Shown in pieces: positions 23,433 through 31,010 of a DNA stretch of 64,000 nt. Every line of letters starts with the position of its first letter. Position 1 is the stretch's first letter. The stretch comes from a virus. Position numbers and translations under genes: made by a program. Below the pieces are notes generated by a model that had not been told where the DNA came from, made no database searches, and saw only the letters and a list, made by a program, of their open reading frames with translations. Location: IMG/VR virus record IMGVR_UViG_3300043427_003242, positions 1-64,000 of that record; one strand, 5' to 3'.

Positions 23433-23957
23433 ATGAGAACCACGAAGATTTGTAGAAGTTGCAACAAAGAACTTTCTGTCTCTGATTTTAGAGAAGGTCG
23501 TAGAAGGTGTATAAGATGTGAAGAAAAAACTTATGCAGAAAACTGGGCGAGTAAAACTCATATCGTCTGCAACAAGTGTGGTGTAGAAAAACTTATTTCA
23601 GAATATTATAAAGGTCATAAGAGGTGTAAAGAGTGTTATAGTAAAGACTATAAAGATAAGAGACCTTCTTATGACGATAAGAAAGACTATATGTTGAAAT
23701 ATACTTATGGTGAAGATTTTGGATTAGAGCAATATAAAAACCTTCTACAAGAACAAAATGAAGTTTGTGTTATTTGTTTTAATCCAAATACAAATGGTAG
23801 AAAGGATAGTAATAACCTTTATGTGGACCACGACCATAAGACAGGAAAGGTTCGTGGATTGCTTTGTAGCAACTGCAACAGAATGCTAGGATTGGTTGGA
23901 GACAACTTAGATACATTAAGCAACGCAGTTAGATACCTACAAAAGCATAAGCACTAA
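23433..23957 (+). CDS. free-standing endonuclease (endonuclease VII-like)
   Basis: 174 residues. Three CxxC pairs (KICRSCNKE, RRRCIRCEE, IVCNKCGVE) build zinc-finger-like knuckles in the N-terminal half; the catalytic half has VCVICFNPN, LYVDHDHKTGKVRGLLCSNCNRMLG, the His-Me finger block of endonuclease VII (DHDHxTGxVRGLLCxxCN). In S-PM2 a similar gene between psbA and psbD encodes the homing enzyme F-CphI, which cuts intron-free psbA. This one lies in the same place and may drive spread of one or both introns. Confidence 0.82.
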   Translation: MRTTKICRSCNKELSVSDFREGRRRCIRCEEKTYAENWASKTHIVCNKCGVEKLISEYYKGHKRCKECYSKDYKDKRPSYDDKKDYMLKYTYGEDFGLEQYKNLLQEQNEVCVICFNPNTNGRKDSNNLYVDHDHKTGKVRGLLCSNCNRMLGLVGDNLDTLSNAVRYLQKHKH

Positions 23958-23989
23958 TACTCATTGACTTCTTTGTTAAGAACTGTTAA

Positions 23990-23997
23990 CATAAATA
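23990..23997 (+). promoter_or_regulatory. late promoter motif before psbD
   Basis: CATAAATA, 7 of 8 with consensus, 21 bases before the psbD start; TTGACT at 23964 lacks a good -10 at proper spacing. Confidence 0.4.
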
Positions 23998-24018
23998 TGA
24001 TAAATCAATGAGGAGGCT

Positions 24019-25080
24019 ATGGTTTCATCTACACTTTCAAAACCTATTCAACAAAGGGGGTGGTTTGATGTCTTGGACGACTGGCTTAAGAGAGATCGTT
24101 TCGTTTTTGTTGGCTGGTCTGGACTTCTTCTTTTTCCCACTGCTTATCTTGCTCTTGGTGGTTGGCTTACTGGGACAACTTTCGTTACGAGTTGGTACAC
24201 TCACGGGTTGGCAAGTTCCTATCTGGAGGGTGCAAACTTTCTTACTGTGGCAGTTTCTACTCCAGCAGATTCTATGGGTCATTCTCTTATGCTTCTCTGG
24301 GGTCCTGAGGCTCAAGGGGATTTCGTCAGGTGGTGCCAACTTGGGGGACTCTGGCCTTTTGTGGCGCTCCACGGGGCTTTCGCTCTAATCGGTTTTATGC
24401 TTCGTCAGTTTGAGATTGCTCGTTTAGTAGGGATTAGACCCTACAACGCAATCGCATTCTCTGGTCCTATTGCAGTATTCGTTTCTGTATTCCTGATGTA
24501 TCCACTGGGTCAATCCAGTTGGTTCTTTGCTCCCTCTTTTGGAGTGGCAGCAATCTTCAGGTTCCTTCTGTTCCTTCAGGGTTTCCACAACTGGACCCTC
24601 AACCCCTTCCATATGATGGGAGTTGCTGGTATACTGGGTGGAGCACTGCTCTGTGCCATTCACGGAGCAACTGTAGAAAACACTCTATTTGAAGACAGTG
24701 AACAAGCAAACACATTCAAGGCATTTGAACCAACACAAGAGGAAGAGACCTATTCAATGGTTACTGCTAACAGATTCTGGTCTCAGATTTTCGGTATTGC
24801 CTTTAGTAACAAGCGTTGGTTGCACTTTTTTATGCTTTTCGTTCCAGTTATGGGTCTCTGGACTTCTTCTATCGGCATCATCGGTCTTGCTCTTAACCTC
24901 CGTGCTTACGACTTTGTATCTCAGGAAATTAGAGCAGCAGAAGATCCAGAATTTGAGACATTTTACACAAAAAATATACTTCTTAATGAGGGATTAAGGG
25001 CATGGATGGCTCCAGTTGATCAACCTGGGGAACGATTTGTCTTTCCAGATGAAGTTCTCCCTCGTGGGAACGCCTTGTGA
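24019..25080 (+). CDS. psbD: photosystem II D2 protein
   Basis: 353 residues, full length, uninterrupted. [20 protein letters not shown] starts the protein; [37 protein letters not shown] (with the Tyr-D region), [20 protein letters not shown] (His ligand region) and [16 protein letters not shown] at the C-terminus are all typical. D2 pairs with D1 in the photosystem II core. A strong AGGAGG site precedes the ATG. Comparable GC-rich codon use to psbA indicates a shared host origin. Confidence 0.96.
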   Translation: MVSSTLSKPIQQRGWFDVLDDWLKRDRFVFVGWSGLLLFPTAYLALGGWLTGTTFVTSWYTHGLASSYLEGANFLTVAVSTPADSMGHSLMLLWGPEAQGDFVRWCQLGGLWPFVALHGAFALIGFMLRQFEIARLVGIRPYNAIAFSGPIAVFVSVFLMYPLGQSSWFFAPSFGVAAIFRFLLFLQGFHNWTLNPFHMMGVAGILGGALLCAIHGATVENTLFEDSEQANTFKAFEPTQEEETYSMVTANRFWSQIFGIAFSNKRWLHFFMLFVPVMGLWTSSIGIIGLALNLRAYDFVSQEIRAAEDPEFETFYTKNILLNEGLRAWMAPVDQPGERFVFPDEVLPRGNAL

Positions 25081-25107
25081 TAAAAATATAATACCCTGCG
25101 GAAACGC

Positions 25108-25129
25108 AAAGACCCTTCGGGGTCTTTTT
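25108..25129 (+). terminator. intrinsic terminator after psbD
   Basis: AAAGACCC, TTCG tetraloop, GGGTCTTT, then T residues. The next promoter -35 begins immediately after. Confidence 0.88.
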
Positions 25130-25130
25130 A

Positions 25131-25166
25131 TTGACTTATGACCCCAACTATGATATTATATAAATA
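25131..25166 (+). promoter_or_regulatory. overlapping sigma70-type and late promoters
   Basis: TTGACT (25131-25136), 17 bases, TATTAT (25154-25159), then a perfect late TATAAATA at 25159-25166 that shares one base with the -10. The HNH gene starts 16 bases on. Confidence 0.65.
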
Positions 25167-25181
25167 ATAATAGAGTGTTAA

Positions 25182-25757
25182 ATGAATATGGGATTAAATA
25201 AAAAATCAATTCCTTGCGGAGGATTAGTTGGAAAAACTTTTGGGAGACTGACTGTTTTAAGAGAATATAGTAATAAAAAATATATTCTATGCGAGTGCTC
25301 TTGTTCTTGCGGTGGAAATACAACTTCAACAAGAAGAGAGGGATTGTTAAATGGTAGAACTCAATCTTGTGGATGTATTCGTAAAGAAATAGTAAACGCC
25401 AAAAATCGTGAAAGATTTGACCCCAACGCAGTATCAAAATCAGTTGAATATAGAATTTTGACCAGAGCAAAAAGTAGAGCAAAGCAAAATAATATTCCAT
25501 TCAATCTGGAACTTATTGATATAGTCATTCCCGAAACTTGCCCTTTACTTGGTATTCCTATTGAGATACAACCTAAAAAAGGTTATCATCCAAATAGTCC
25601 TTCATTAGATAAAATCATTCCAGAAAAAGGATACATAAAAGGTAATGTGTGGGTCATAAGCAATAGAGCCAACACACTCAAAAACGACGCTTCCCTACAA
25701 GAACTCCAAACACTCGTAGAAAATCTCAAATGCTCACATTACTCGCAGCATTCATAG
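25182..25757 (+). CDS. free-standing HNH homing endonuclease
   Basis: 191 residues. The N-terminal half has CGG, CECSCSCGGNT and QSCGCIRKE, a zinc-ribbon/AP2-like DNA-binding region; the C-terminal half has ETCPLLGIPIE and SLDKIIPEKGYIKGNVWVISNRANTLKNDA, the phage HNH block (D, GYxxGNVxVxSxRAN). Probably a mobile gene inserted after psbD; its 3' end overlaps a tiny downstream gene by 28 bases. AT-rich, unlike psbD. Confidence 0.75.
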   Translation: MNMGLNKKSIPCGGLVGKTFGRLTVLREYSNKKYILCECSCSCGGNTTSTRREGLLNGRTQSCGCIRKEIVNAKNRERFDPNAVSKSVEYRILTRAKSRAKQNNIPFNLELIDIVIPETCPLLGIPIEIQPKKGYHPNSPSLDKIIPEKGYIKGNVWVISNRANTLKNDASLQELQTLVENLKCSHYSQHS

Positions 25758-25804
25758 CATTCGGTATTTTTATGTTTATTATTTCTATATCACAAGACCT
25801 ATGA
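25730..25804 (+). CDS. 24-residue membrane peptide
   Basis: MLTLLAAFIAFGIFMFIISI then SQDL: a single hydrophobic helix with no charged leader. It starts inside the HNH gene and ends on the start of the next tiny gene (ATGA). Size and shape resemble one-helix photosynthetic subunits, but no family is recognised. Confidence 0.4.
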   Translation: MLTLLAAFIAFGIFMFIISISQDL

Positions 25805-25923
25805 TATCCTCCACAACGCCTCATAAAATCGCAGAGATCCTCAGAGATACCTGGCCTAATCTCTATAGACCTGCAAAGAATTACAAACCACCATCACAGT
25901 CTAAAAAGTCATATAATAACTAA
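25801..25923 (+). CDS. small basic protein
   Basis: 40 residues: MISSTTPHKIAEILRDTWPN then a Lys/Pro/Ser/Asn-rich tail. Coupled to the upstream peptide by ATGA. Function unknown. Confidence 0.45.
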   Translation: MISSTTPHKIAEILRDTWPNLYRPAKNYKPPSQSKKSYNN

Positions 25924-25926
25924 ATA
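25919..25926 (+). promoter_or_regulatory. late-promoter-like motif
   Basis: ACTAAATA, 6 of 8 with the late consensus, 28 bases before the repeat-protein start. The same CTAAATA form recurs before other genes here (27872, 29381). Confidence 0.35.
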
Positions 25927-25953
25927 TCTTTATCATATCAGAGTCAAATTATT

Positions 25954-27315
25954 ATGGAAGAACAACTGCAACTTGAGGAAACTCAACGAACAAATCAACA
26001 GTCACAGGATTCAACTCCACACGATCCTAGTGCAGCACTCAGAAATCCAGAAGGATATACGCAAGTTCCTGATGTTCTTGCTGAAACTCCGATAGAAGAA
26101 GTTGAACCAATTAATGTTGGCCAGGTTCAGGTCACAAATCCTCAATTAGAAGATGCAAATTTTAATGAGGTCTTTGGTGGTTCGGGTGATGTTCCTGTTC
26201 TTGGTGATAATGATACTGCTAGAACTAGAGTATCAAATTCAATTCCATTATCAGCAATCAATAATGCTTCTCTGGATTCTTTACCTAACACTAACAATAT
26301 TACTAACAACAGTTTCAACAGTACTGATAATCCTGTTGATGAAGAAGAAATTGTAGATCCTCCTGTTGATCCTCCTGTAGATCCTCCTGTAGATCCTCCT
26401 GTTGATCCTCCAGTAGACCCACCTGTTGATCCTCCTGTTGATCCTCCAGTAGACCCACCTGTTGATCCTCCAGTAGACCCACCTGTTGATCCTCCTGTTG
26501 ATCCTCCAGTAGACCCACCTGTTGATCCTCCTGTTGATCCTCCTGTTGATCCTCCAGTAGACCCACCTGTTGATCCTCCTGTTGATCCTCCTGTTGATCC
26601 CGAAGACCCTGAGGATCCTGAAGATCCAGAGGATCCCGAAGACCCTGAAGACCCTGAAGACCCTGAGGATCCCGAAGACCCTGAAGACCCTGAGGATCCC
26701 GAAGATCCTGAAGACCCTGAGGATCCCGAAGACCCTGAGGATCCCGAAGATCCTGAAGATCCAGAGGATCCAGAGGATCCAGAGGATCCTGAAGGTCCTG
26801 GTAAAGGAAATCCTGGTAATGATAAGGAAGTTGGTAATTCGCCTTGGGATGGAGAAACAGGAGCATCTGATAATCCAGGAAAAGGAAATCATCAAGATGG
26901 GCAAGACCCAGAAACTAATCAACCACCAGGCGACTCAAAGAACGATGGATCAGGACAAAATAATACTCCTGGAAATGGTAATGATAATGGAGGAGGTGGA
27001 GGAGATGTTCCTGAAAGAGGGCAAAATAATGGATGGGGTAACGGAGATGATGATGCTCCAGGTAATTCAGGACCTAATAATGACGCTGAAAATGATCAAA
27101 CTCCAGGTTCAAATACTGGAGATCTTGTAGATAAATTCTTGAAGGATCATTCTTTCAACGATGAATATGATAATCGTGGAGGAAGACCAGAGTTTGAGTA
27201 TGAACCACAGAATACTGACGATGTAAATATTCCAGATGTTCCAGAACCTCTGATTGATTTTCAAGTTCCTGATTATCCAGATGATCTTGGTGGGTTTGAC
27301 TTTACAGGTCAGTAA
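25954..27315 (+). CDS. acidic DPPV/PED repeat protein
   Basis: 453 residues in three parts: an acidic, Asn/Thr-rich N-terminal region (1-130); two perfect tandem tracts, about 20 copies of DPPV (residues ~134-216) then about 20 copies of PED (~216-280); and a Gly/Asn/Asp-rich C-terminal region ending with a hydrophobic YPDDLGGFDFTG tail. No signal peptide or catalytic motif. Such a sequence should be extended, highly negative and disordered. Possible roles are a flexible spacer or a calcium-binding surface; neither is shown. The repeats are coded by near-identical DNA units and so should vary in length between relatives. Confidence 0.75.
   Translation: MEEQLQLEETQRTNQQSQDSTPHDPSAALRNPEGYTQVPDVLAETPIEEVEPINVGQVQVTNPQLEDANFNEVFGGSGDVPVLGDNDTARTRVSNSIPLSAINNASLDSLPNTNNITNNSFNSTDNPVDEEEIVDPPVDPPVDPPVDPPVDPPVDPPVDPPVDPPVDPPVDPPVDPPVDPPVDPPVDPPVDPPVDPPVDPPVDPPVDPPVDPPVDPEDPEDPEDPEDPEDPEDPEDPEDPEDPEDPEDPEDPEDPEDPEDPEDPEDPEDPEDPEDPEDPEGPGKGNPGNDKEVGNSPWDGETGASDNPGKGNHQDGQDPETNQPPGDSKNDGSGQNNTPGNGNDNGGGGGDVPERGQNNGWGNGDDDAPGNSGPNNDAENDQTPGSNTGDLVDKFLKDHSFNDEYDNRGGRPEFEYEPQNTDDVNIPDVPEPLIDFQVPDYPDDLGGFDFTGQ
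26356..26790 (+). repeat. 12-bp then 9-bp coding tandem repeats
   Basis: Units GATCCTCCTGTT (and GACCCACCTGTT, GATCCTCCAGTA variants) repeat about 20 times; after about 26600 the unit changes to 9 bases (GAAGACCCT, GAGGATCCT, GAAGATCCA) for about 20 copies. Codon variants are themselves arranged in larger repeats, indicating growth by unequal exchange of multi-unit blocks. Confidence 0.85.
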
Positions 27316-27351
27316 AAGTATTCTATACTGATAGAAATACTTCTACAAATA

Positions 27352-27591
27352 ATGGACGATATACTAAATCAAATCACAACTACAATTGAAACTTTGGGAT
27401 GGAATATTGATGATGATATTCGTGTAGAAGTTGGCGGAGTTGCAGCTACAGGAACTGCAACTCATCCCGATGCAAATCCAAAGTGGGCAAAACCTTTTGG
27501 ATCTGTAACTTATCAAAATGATGCATTTGTTGTTATCAAAAATCGTAGTCGTAATCCTGTAGTTTCATCAAAGGCACCTGAGAATGAATGA
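27352..27591 (+). CDS. small protein of unknown function
   Basis: 79 residues: ILNQITTTIETLGWNIDDDI, VGGVAATGTATHPDANPKWA and FVVIKNRSRNPVVS. Mixed alpha/beta, no known motif. Its stop overlaps the next start by 8 bases. Confidence 0.65.
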   Translation: MDDILNQITTTIETLGWNIDDDIRVEVGGVAATGTATHPDANPKWAKPFGSVTYQNDAFVVIKNRSRNPVVSSKAPENE

Positions 27592-27856
27592 ATATTGGGT
27601 TGTAACAGACAATCGAACAGGAAAAGTTATCTGCCATTGTGCGGATATTAATGATGCGATAATGATGGTTGGATTTGATCCTCATTATCGCTCTTACAGT
27701 CGTCATCGTTTTATAATGGATCAGGTGATTAATGTAACCTCAACAACAGATAAGCAACTCCCTGGACAACTTGGATTGCCTGCTGGTCAGGTAAATCAAT
27801 TGGAACCCCATAAGATCAAACTTCCAGAAGGACAACAAGAACCTGTTAAAGTATGA
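27584..27856 (+). CDS. small protein of unknown function
   Basis: 90 residues. MNEYWVVTDNRTGKVICHCA, DINDAIMMVGFDPHYRSYSRHRF and a Pro/Gln/Leu-rich C-terminal tail. The first half looks like a small beta-alpha fold. Overlaps the preceding gene by 8 bases. Function unknown. Confidence 0.65.
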   Translation: MNEYWVVTDNRTGKVICHCADINDAIMMVGFDPHYRSYSRHRFIMDQVINVTSTTDKQLPGQLGLPAGQVNQLEPHKIKLPEGQQEPVKV

Positions 27857-27871
27857 TGAGTCATAAGGAAC

Positions 27872-27879
27872 TCTAAATA
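27872..27879 (+). promoter_or_regulatory. late-promoter-like motif
   Basis: TCTAAATA, 22 bases before the HNH start; 6 of 8 with TATAAATA. Confidence 0.35.
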
Positions 27880-27900
27880 TTTGCGGTACGCATCTTACGA

Positions 27901-28263
27901 ATGCCACTTTACTCCACTTCAGAAGAACTTTTATTTAATCTTGAAGCGATCTCAAGTTCAGAAGCAAGACGAAAATGGAGACAATCAATTAAAGAAAGAT
28001 GGAATTATGAATGTGCATATTGTGGGAGTGATGAAGTTCTTACATTAGATCATATAGTTCCAAGATCTAAAGGTGGAAGTGATAGGGTTACAAATGTCTT
28101 ATGTGCTTGCAAAAAATGCAATCACTCAAAGGGACATCAAAAATGGTATGATTGGTACTTACAACAACCATTCTTTACAACAGAAAGATTGTCTGATATT
28201 ATTGAGTGGCAAAAACAGATTAATAATATTGAGTACAGCGTCTACCGCCCTAAATATCAATAA
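27901..28263 (+). CDS. HNH endonuclease
   Basis: 120 residues. CAYCGSDEVLTLDHIVPRSKGG and VTNVLCACKKCNHSKGHQ form a complete HNH fold with two CxxC zinc pairs and the DHIVPRSxGG catalytic block. Likely a free-standing homing enzyme; the target is not known. A hairpin and a direct repeat follow it, before the glutaredoxin gene. Confidence 0.85.
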   Translation: MPLYSTSEELLFNLEAISSSEARRKWRQSIKERWNYECAYCGSDEVLTLDHIVPRSKGGSDRVTNVLCACKKCNHSKGHQKWYDWYLQQPFFTTERLSDIIEWQKQINNIEYSVYRPKYQ

Positions 28264-28293
28264 AATTTAATTGATGGACTCTTACAGTATTCG

Positions 28294-28360
28294 CCCCCTG
28301 CTAGAAACGGCTGGGGGATTTCTAATTTCAATACTCATAATTTTAATTCCAATACTCATA
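28294..28360 (+). repeat. hairpin plus 17-base direct repeat
   Basis: CCCCC (28294-28298) pairs with GGGGG (28313-28317) around a 14-base loop with an inner GC/GC match. Then TAATTTCAATACTCATA (28323) recurs as TAATTCCAATACTCATA (28344), one mismatch, period 21. They fill the gap between the HNH and glutaredoxin genes and could be a terminator followed by an upstream regulatory repeat. Confidence 0.5.
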
Positions 28361-28365
28361 CTACT

Positions 28366-28605
28366 ATGAAATTTACAGTTTATTCAAAACACGGTTGCCC
28401 TTATTGCACTAAAATCAAACAAGTGTTAGAGTTGGCAAATCTTGAACACGTAGTTTATACTCTTGGGGAAAACTTTGATCGTGATGGATTCTATGCAGAG
28501 TTTGGAGAAGGGTCTACCTTTCCTCAGGTAATTTTAAATGATCAAGAACATCTTGGTGGTTGTATGGATACGGTTCAATATCTAAAGGAGCAAAATTTGG
28601 TTTAA
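28366..28605 (+). CDS. nrdC: glutaredoxin (T4 NrdC-like)
   Basis: 79 residues. SKHGCPYCTKIKQVLE has the CPYC redox site, STFPQVILND the cis-Pro region (TFPQV) and HLGGCMD the GG glutathione-binding site, all canonical. It supplies electrons for ribonucleotide reductase and perhaps for the nearby peroxiredoxin. The stop overlaps the next start (TAATG). Confidence 0.92.
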   Translation: MKFTVYSKHGCPYCTKIKQVLELANLEHVVYTLGENFDRDGFYAEFGEGSTFPQVILNDQEHLGGCMDTVQYLKEQNLV

Positions 28606-28964
28606 TGGAAAGTACATTTCACGAAGTTTATTTTGATGTAGAGAAAGCAATTGATCTTGCTTTTAATGGACAGTTTGTGTTAAAATTTTACGATTACCTG
28701 AAAATTAAGAGTGTACGAAAATTTGAAGTAGAGGAGTTCATTGAAAGTAAGACTGCAAATGAAATCAGTAGTCTTATAATGGACCTTGATGATTATCTAG
28801 AAGGTGGTTCTGACGAAATTCATAAACAACTTCGTGAGGGCTATGGGCATATTCCAAAACCTCAGGCAAGAAAAATACGAAACTATTTGCACTGCATCCT
28901 AGAAGATGCCTGGAAGTATAACTATGATAAGAGAAGGGGACGACGAAAAAAGAAAACTAAATAA
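28605..28964 (+). CDS. conserved-type protein of unknown function
   Basis: 119 residues from the ATG that overlaps the glutaredoxin stop. Helical, acidic first half (YFDVEKAIDLAFNGQFVLKF, IMDLDDYLEGGSDEI) and a very basic C-terminus (KRRGRRKKKTK), suggesting nucleic-acid contact. Its last 41 bases overlap the next gene in another frame. Confidence 0.65.
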   Translation: MESTFHEVYFDVEKAIDLAFNGQFVLKFYDYLKIKSVRKFEVEEFIESKTANEISSLIMDLDDYLEGGSDEIHKQLREGYGHIPKPQARKIRNYLHCILEDAWKYNYDKRRGRRKKKTK

Positions 28965-29130
28965 CTCAGGACCCGAAATTAATCGGGGAATTGAGTTATT
29001 ATTACGCAATAGGAGGAAGAGAGCATTAAATCCAAAGACTTTCCAAGTGAAGTTTGGTAAAATGGTTTCTCTCTTTCAAAGGGAGTTTCATTTCTTTATT
29101 GAATTTCACTTTGACGTTAAGAAAAAATAA
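28924..29130 (+). CDS. small basic protein
   Basis: 68 residues. MIREGDDEKRKLNNSGPEIN then IELLLRNRRKRALNPKTFQVKF and a Phe-rich tail. Starts inside the preceding gene. No motif recognised. Confidence 0.5.
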   Translation: MIREGDDEKRKLNNSGPEINRGIELLLRNRRKRALNPKTFQVKFGKMVSLFQREFHFFIEFHFDVKKK

Positions 29131-29148
29131 ACTCTCTGGAGAAAACAA

Positions 29149-29373
29149 ATGGAACCAGCATATGTAATAGCATTCACAGTAATGTTCACGTTGCTTTTTT
29201 TTATGGTAGGAAGTATAATTGGTTGGTTAACTTATAGGCATTTGCTAGAAACAAGACCTCCTTACTTACATCCAGAATTCTTTGATGAGAACGGACAGAT
29301 TATACCTGATGAGGTTGTCTCTGTTAGATTTGAGGAAGGATACTTTGATGATGAAGACGAAGAAGAGGATTAA
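29149..29373 (+). CDS. single-pass membrane protein with acidic tail
   Basis: 74 residues. One transmembrane helix at residues ~5-27 (VIAFTVMFTLLFFMVGSIIG) followed by HLLETRPPYLHPEFFDENGQ and a tail of about 10 acidic residues (DDEDEEED). GGAG precedes the ATG. A membrane adaptor role is possible; no family named. Confidence 0.65.
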   Translation: MEPAYVIAFTVMFTLLFFMVGSIIGWLTYRHLLETRPPYLHPEFFDENGQIIPDEVVSVRFEEGYFDDEDEEED

Positions 29374-29418
29374 AAATACCACTAAATATCTTAAACTATA
29401 ATATTGCAATTGAAATTT

Positions 29419-29985
29419 ATGACTACGACGAAGACAAAAAAGACAACAATTGAAAAACCGATTGAAACTCTTCCAACAAATCCATTTGTTTTTGAGGTCT
29501 TAGAGCTTGCTTCAAAACAAAGAAGTAATGCTAAAAAAATTGAAGTCCTTAAAACGTATGAACACGATTCTCTGAAGTCTATTTTTATTTGGAACTTTGA
29601 TGAATCAGTATCCTCTCTTCTTCCTGAAGGAGATGTTCCTTATGGAAATGCAGATGAACAGTCTGTTTATTCTGGAACTCTTTCTGAAAATCTGAGAAAG
29701 GAAGCAGAGGGTGGTGAATTAGCTACAGGACAAGATCTTGATGGTAGAGGTAAAACATCACTTCGTAGAGAATATCAAAATCTTTATCATTATGTAAGAG
29801 GTGGAAACGATAGTCTTACAACGATTCGTAGAGAGATGATGTTTATTAATCTTCTGAGAGGACTTCATCCAAAAGAAGCAGAGGTATTAATTCTTACAAA
29901 AGACAAGAAACTAACCGATAAATATAAGATATCTTTTGATAATGTAAAGGAAGCATATTCTGATATTCAGTGGGGTAACCGTTGA
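29419..29985 (+). CDS. DUF6433-like conserved cyanophage protein
   Basis: 188 residues from the inner ATG (15 bases into a longer frame). FVFEVLELASKQRSNAKKIE and HDSLKSIFIWNFDESVSSLL match what I recall of DUF6433, a conserved family in T4-like cyanophages; MMFINLLRGLHPKEAEVLIL follows. Helical, with Lys-rich ends. An ACTAAATA late-like motif (29381) is upstream. Function unknown. Confidence 0.65.
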   Translation: MTTTKTKKTTIEKPIETLPTNPFVFEVLELASKQRSNAKKIEVLKTYEHDSLKSIFIWNFDESVSSLLPEGDVPYGNADEQSVYSGTLSENLRKEAEGGELATGQDLDGRGKTSLRREYQNLYHYVRGGNDSLTTIRREMMFINLLRGLHPKEAEVLILTKDKKLTDKYKISFDNVKEAYSDIQWGNR

Positions 29986-30320
29986 TGGCAGTAGTTGTTG
30001 GAGAAAAAGAAAAAATGGCAGAATCTTCAAAAAGAGAAAAACAAGTTCTGCCCCACGAGTATGGATGTGAAGTTCTCTTAGAAAAAACTACTCTTGAAAA
30101 GGCAAAGGATACTTCATTCCCAAATGATGCCTATTTGATTTGGTATACTGTATGTGGGGAAAGTCATATAGATCTTGTAAGAGGATCAAGAGTTCGTATT
30201 TTTGATATGTATTACGACCAATACGGATCTGATGCAATTCAAAAAATTGATTTTGGATATGGTAGAGCGAACCCAAGAGTTTGGGGATATAAACAACCAG
30301 AGAAAAAGAAAAGAAAATGA
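29985..30320 (+). CDS. small protein of unknown function
   Basis: 111 residues. The ATG overlaps the previous stop (TGATG). VLPHEYGCEVLLEKTT, DAYLIWYTVCGESHIDLVRG and RIFDMYYDQYG suggest a beta-rich fold; the C-terminus is EKKKRK. Stop overlaps the next start by 4 bases. Confidence 0.6.
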   Translation: MAVVVGEKEKMAESSKREKQVLPHEYGCEVLLEKTTLEKAKDTSFPNDAYLIWYTVCGESHIDLVRGSRVRIFDMYYDQYGSDAIQKIDFGYGRANPRVWGYKQPEKKKRK

Positions 30321-30523
30321 GTGCAGGATTTGGTGGCGAAAAACTTAAAGATGGTAAGGCAGTAGTTGTAATTGACGATAATGAAGTTGATAAACTTTTA
30401 AAGAAGTATAAAAAAATTAAAAAGTATATGAAGTCTCCTTTGTTTACAGTTAAGACAATGGATGGTACTGAAAATTATGTCAGTCAATTGATTAAAGAAG
30501 CAGAGGAAAACTCTGTAGACTAA
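30317..30523 (+). CDS. small protein of unknown function
   Basis: 68 residues. GGEKLKDGKAVVVIDDNEVD, then a basic helix KKYKKIKKYMK and an acidic C-terminus. Coupled to speD through a TAATG overlap, so it may be needed to translate it. Confidence 0.6.
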   Translation: MSAGFGGEKLKDGKAVVVIDDNEVDKLLKKYKKIKKYMKSPLFTVKTMDGTENYVSQLIKEAEENSVD

Positions 30524-30849
30524 TGGGTAAGCATTATCTTTTAAACCTGTACGGTTGCTCGTTTGTCCTTTTGGACGACGAGCGTTGTCTTATAGACTTA
30601 TTAGAAAACGCAGCAGCAGCAAGCGGTGCTACTGTGGTTCAAACAATATCAAAAAAGTTTGATCCTCAGGGAGTTACTGTTTTATGTTTACTTTCAGAGA
30701 GTCATATTAGCATTCATACGTGGCCTGAAGAGGGCAAAGCAGCGGTAGATGTTTATACTTGTGGCGATTGCCAACCGAAGATTGGATGTGATATAATCAT
30801 TCAGCAGTTATCTGCAACCAATCATACATTAAGTTATATCGAACGGTAA
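30523..30849 (+). CDS. speD: S-adenosylmethionine decarboxylase proenzyme
   Basis: 108 residues, the short prokaryotic (class 1B) size. LSESHISIHTWPEEGKAAVD is the autocleavage site: Ser60 becomes the pyruvoyl group, with His65 and, further on, Cys80 (YTCGDC) as catalytic residues. It makes decarboxylated SAM for spermidine. Its start overlaps the preceding stop; the riboswitch-like element lies 35 bases after it. Confidence 0.93.
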   Translation: MGKHYLLNLYGCSFVLLDDERCLIDLLENAAAASGATVVQTISKKFDPQGVTVLCLLSESHISIHTWPEEGKAAVDVYTCGDCQPKIGCDIIIQQLSATNHTLSYIER

Positions 30850-30884
30850 CAAAAGATACAAAAGTTTCCGGTAAATAATAATAT

Positions 30885-30981
30885 CGTTCATCACATTATG
30901 TGACGGAAGTAAGCCGACGCGGAACGGATCGTTCATTCGCTATTCGCAAATAGCGAACGCAAACGCCGACTGAAGGAACGC
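30885..30981 (+). promoter_or_regulatory. glutamine riboswitch (Downstream-peptide type), possibly tandem
   Basis: Conserved pieces of the glnA/Downstream-peptide aptamer appear in order: CGTTCAT (30885), the hairpin TCACA/TGTGA (30891-30903), CGGAAGTA (30904) and, at the end, GAAGGAACGC (30972). CGTTC pairs with GAACG (30976-30980) as P1. Between them a second CGTTCAT (30930) with a perfect 9-bp hairpin TTCGCTATT/AATAGCGAA and an extra GAACG (30922) allows a second aptamer. The downstream short gene and a GGAG site fit the published description of this class in marine cyanobacteria and phages. Ligand binding would report glutamine (nitrogen status). Confidence 0.75.
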
Positions 30982-31010
30982 TCTTTAACTCAAAACTAAG
31001 GAGAACCCTA

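Noticed and set aside
24008-24388. 126-codon frame over the start of psbD
   Set aside because: Shifted frame of a certain D2 gene with no independent start signal.
26356-26790. Could the regular repeats be a CRISPR array
   Set aside because: Units are 12 and 9 bases with no unique spacers, fully in frame with a protein, and no cas genes are present.
26281-26922. Long open frames in other frames and on the other strand of the repeat protein (213 and 183 codons, and 186 on the plus strand)
   Set aside because: Perfect tandem DNA repeats keep all frames open by default; the proteins are pure repeats.
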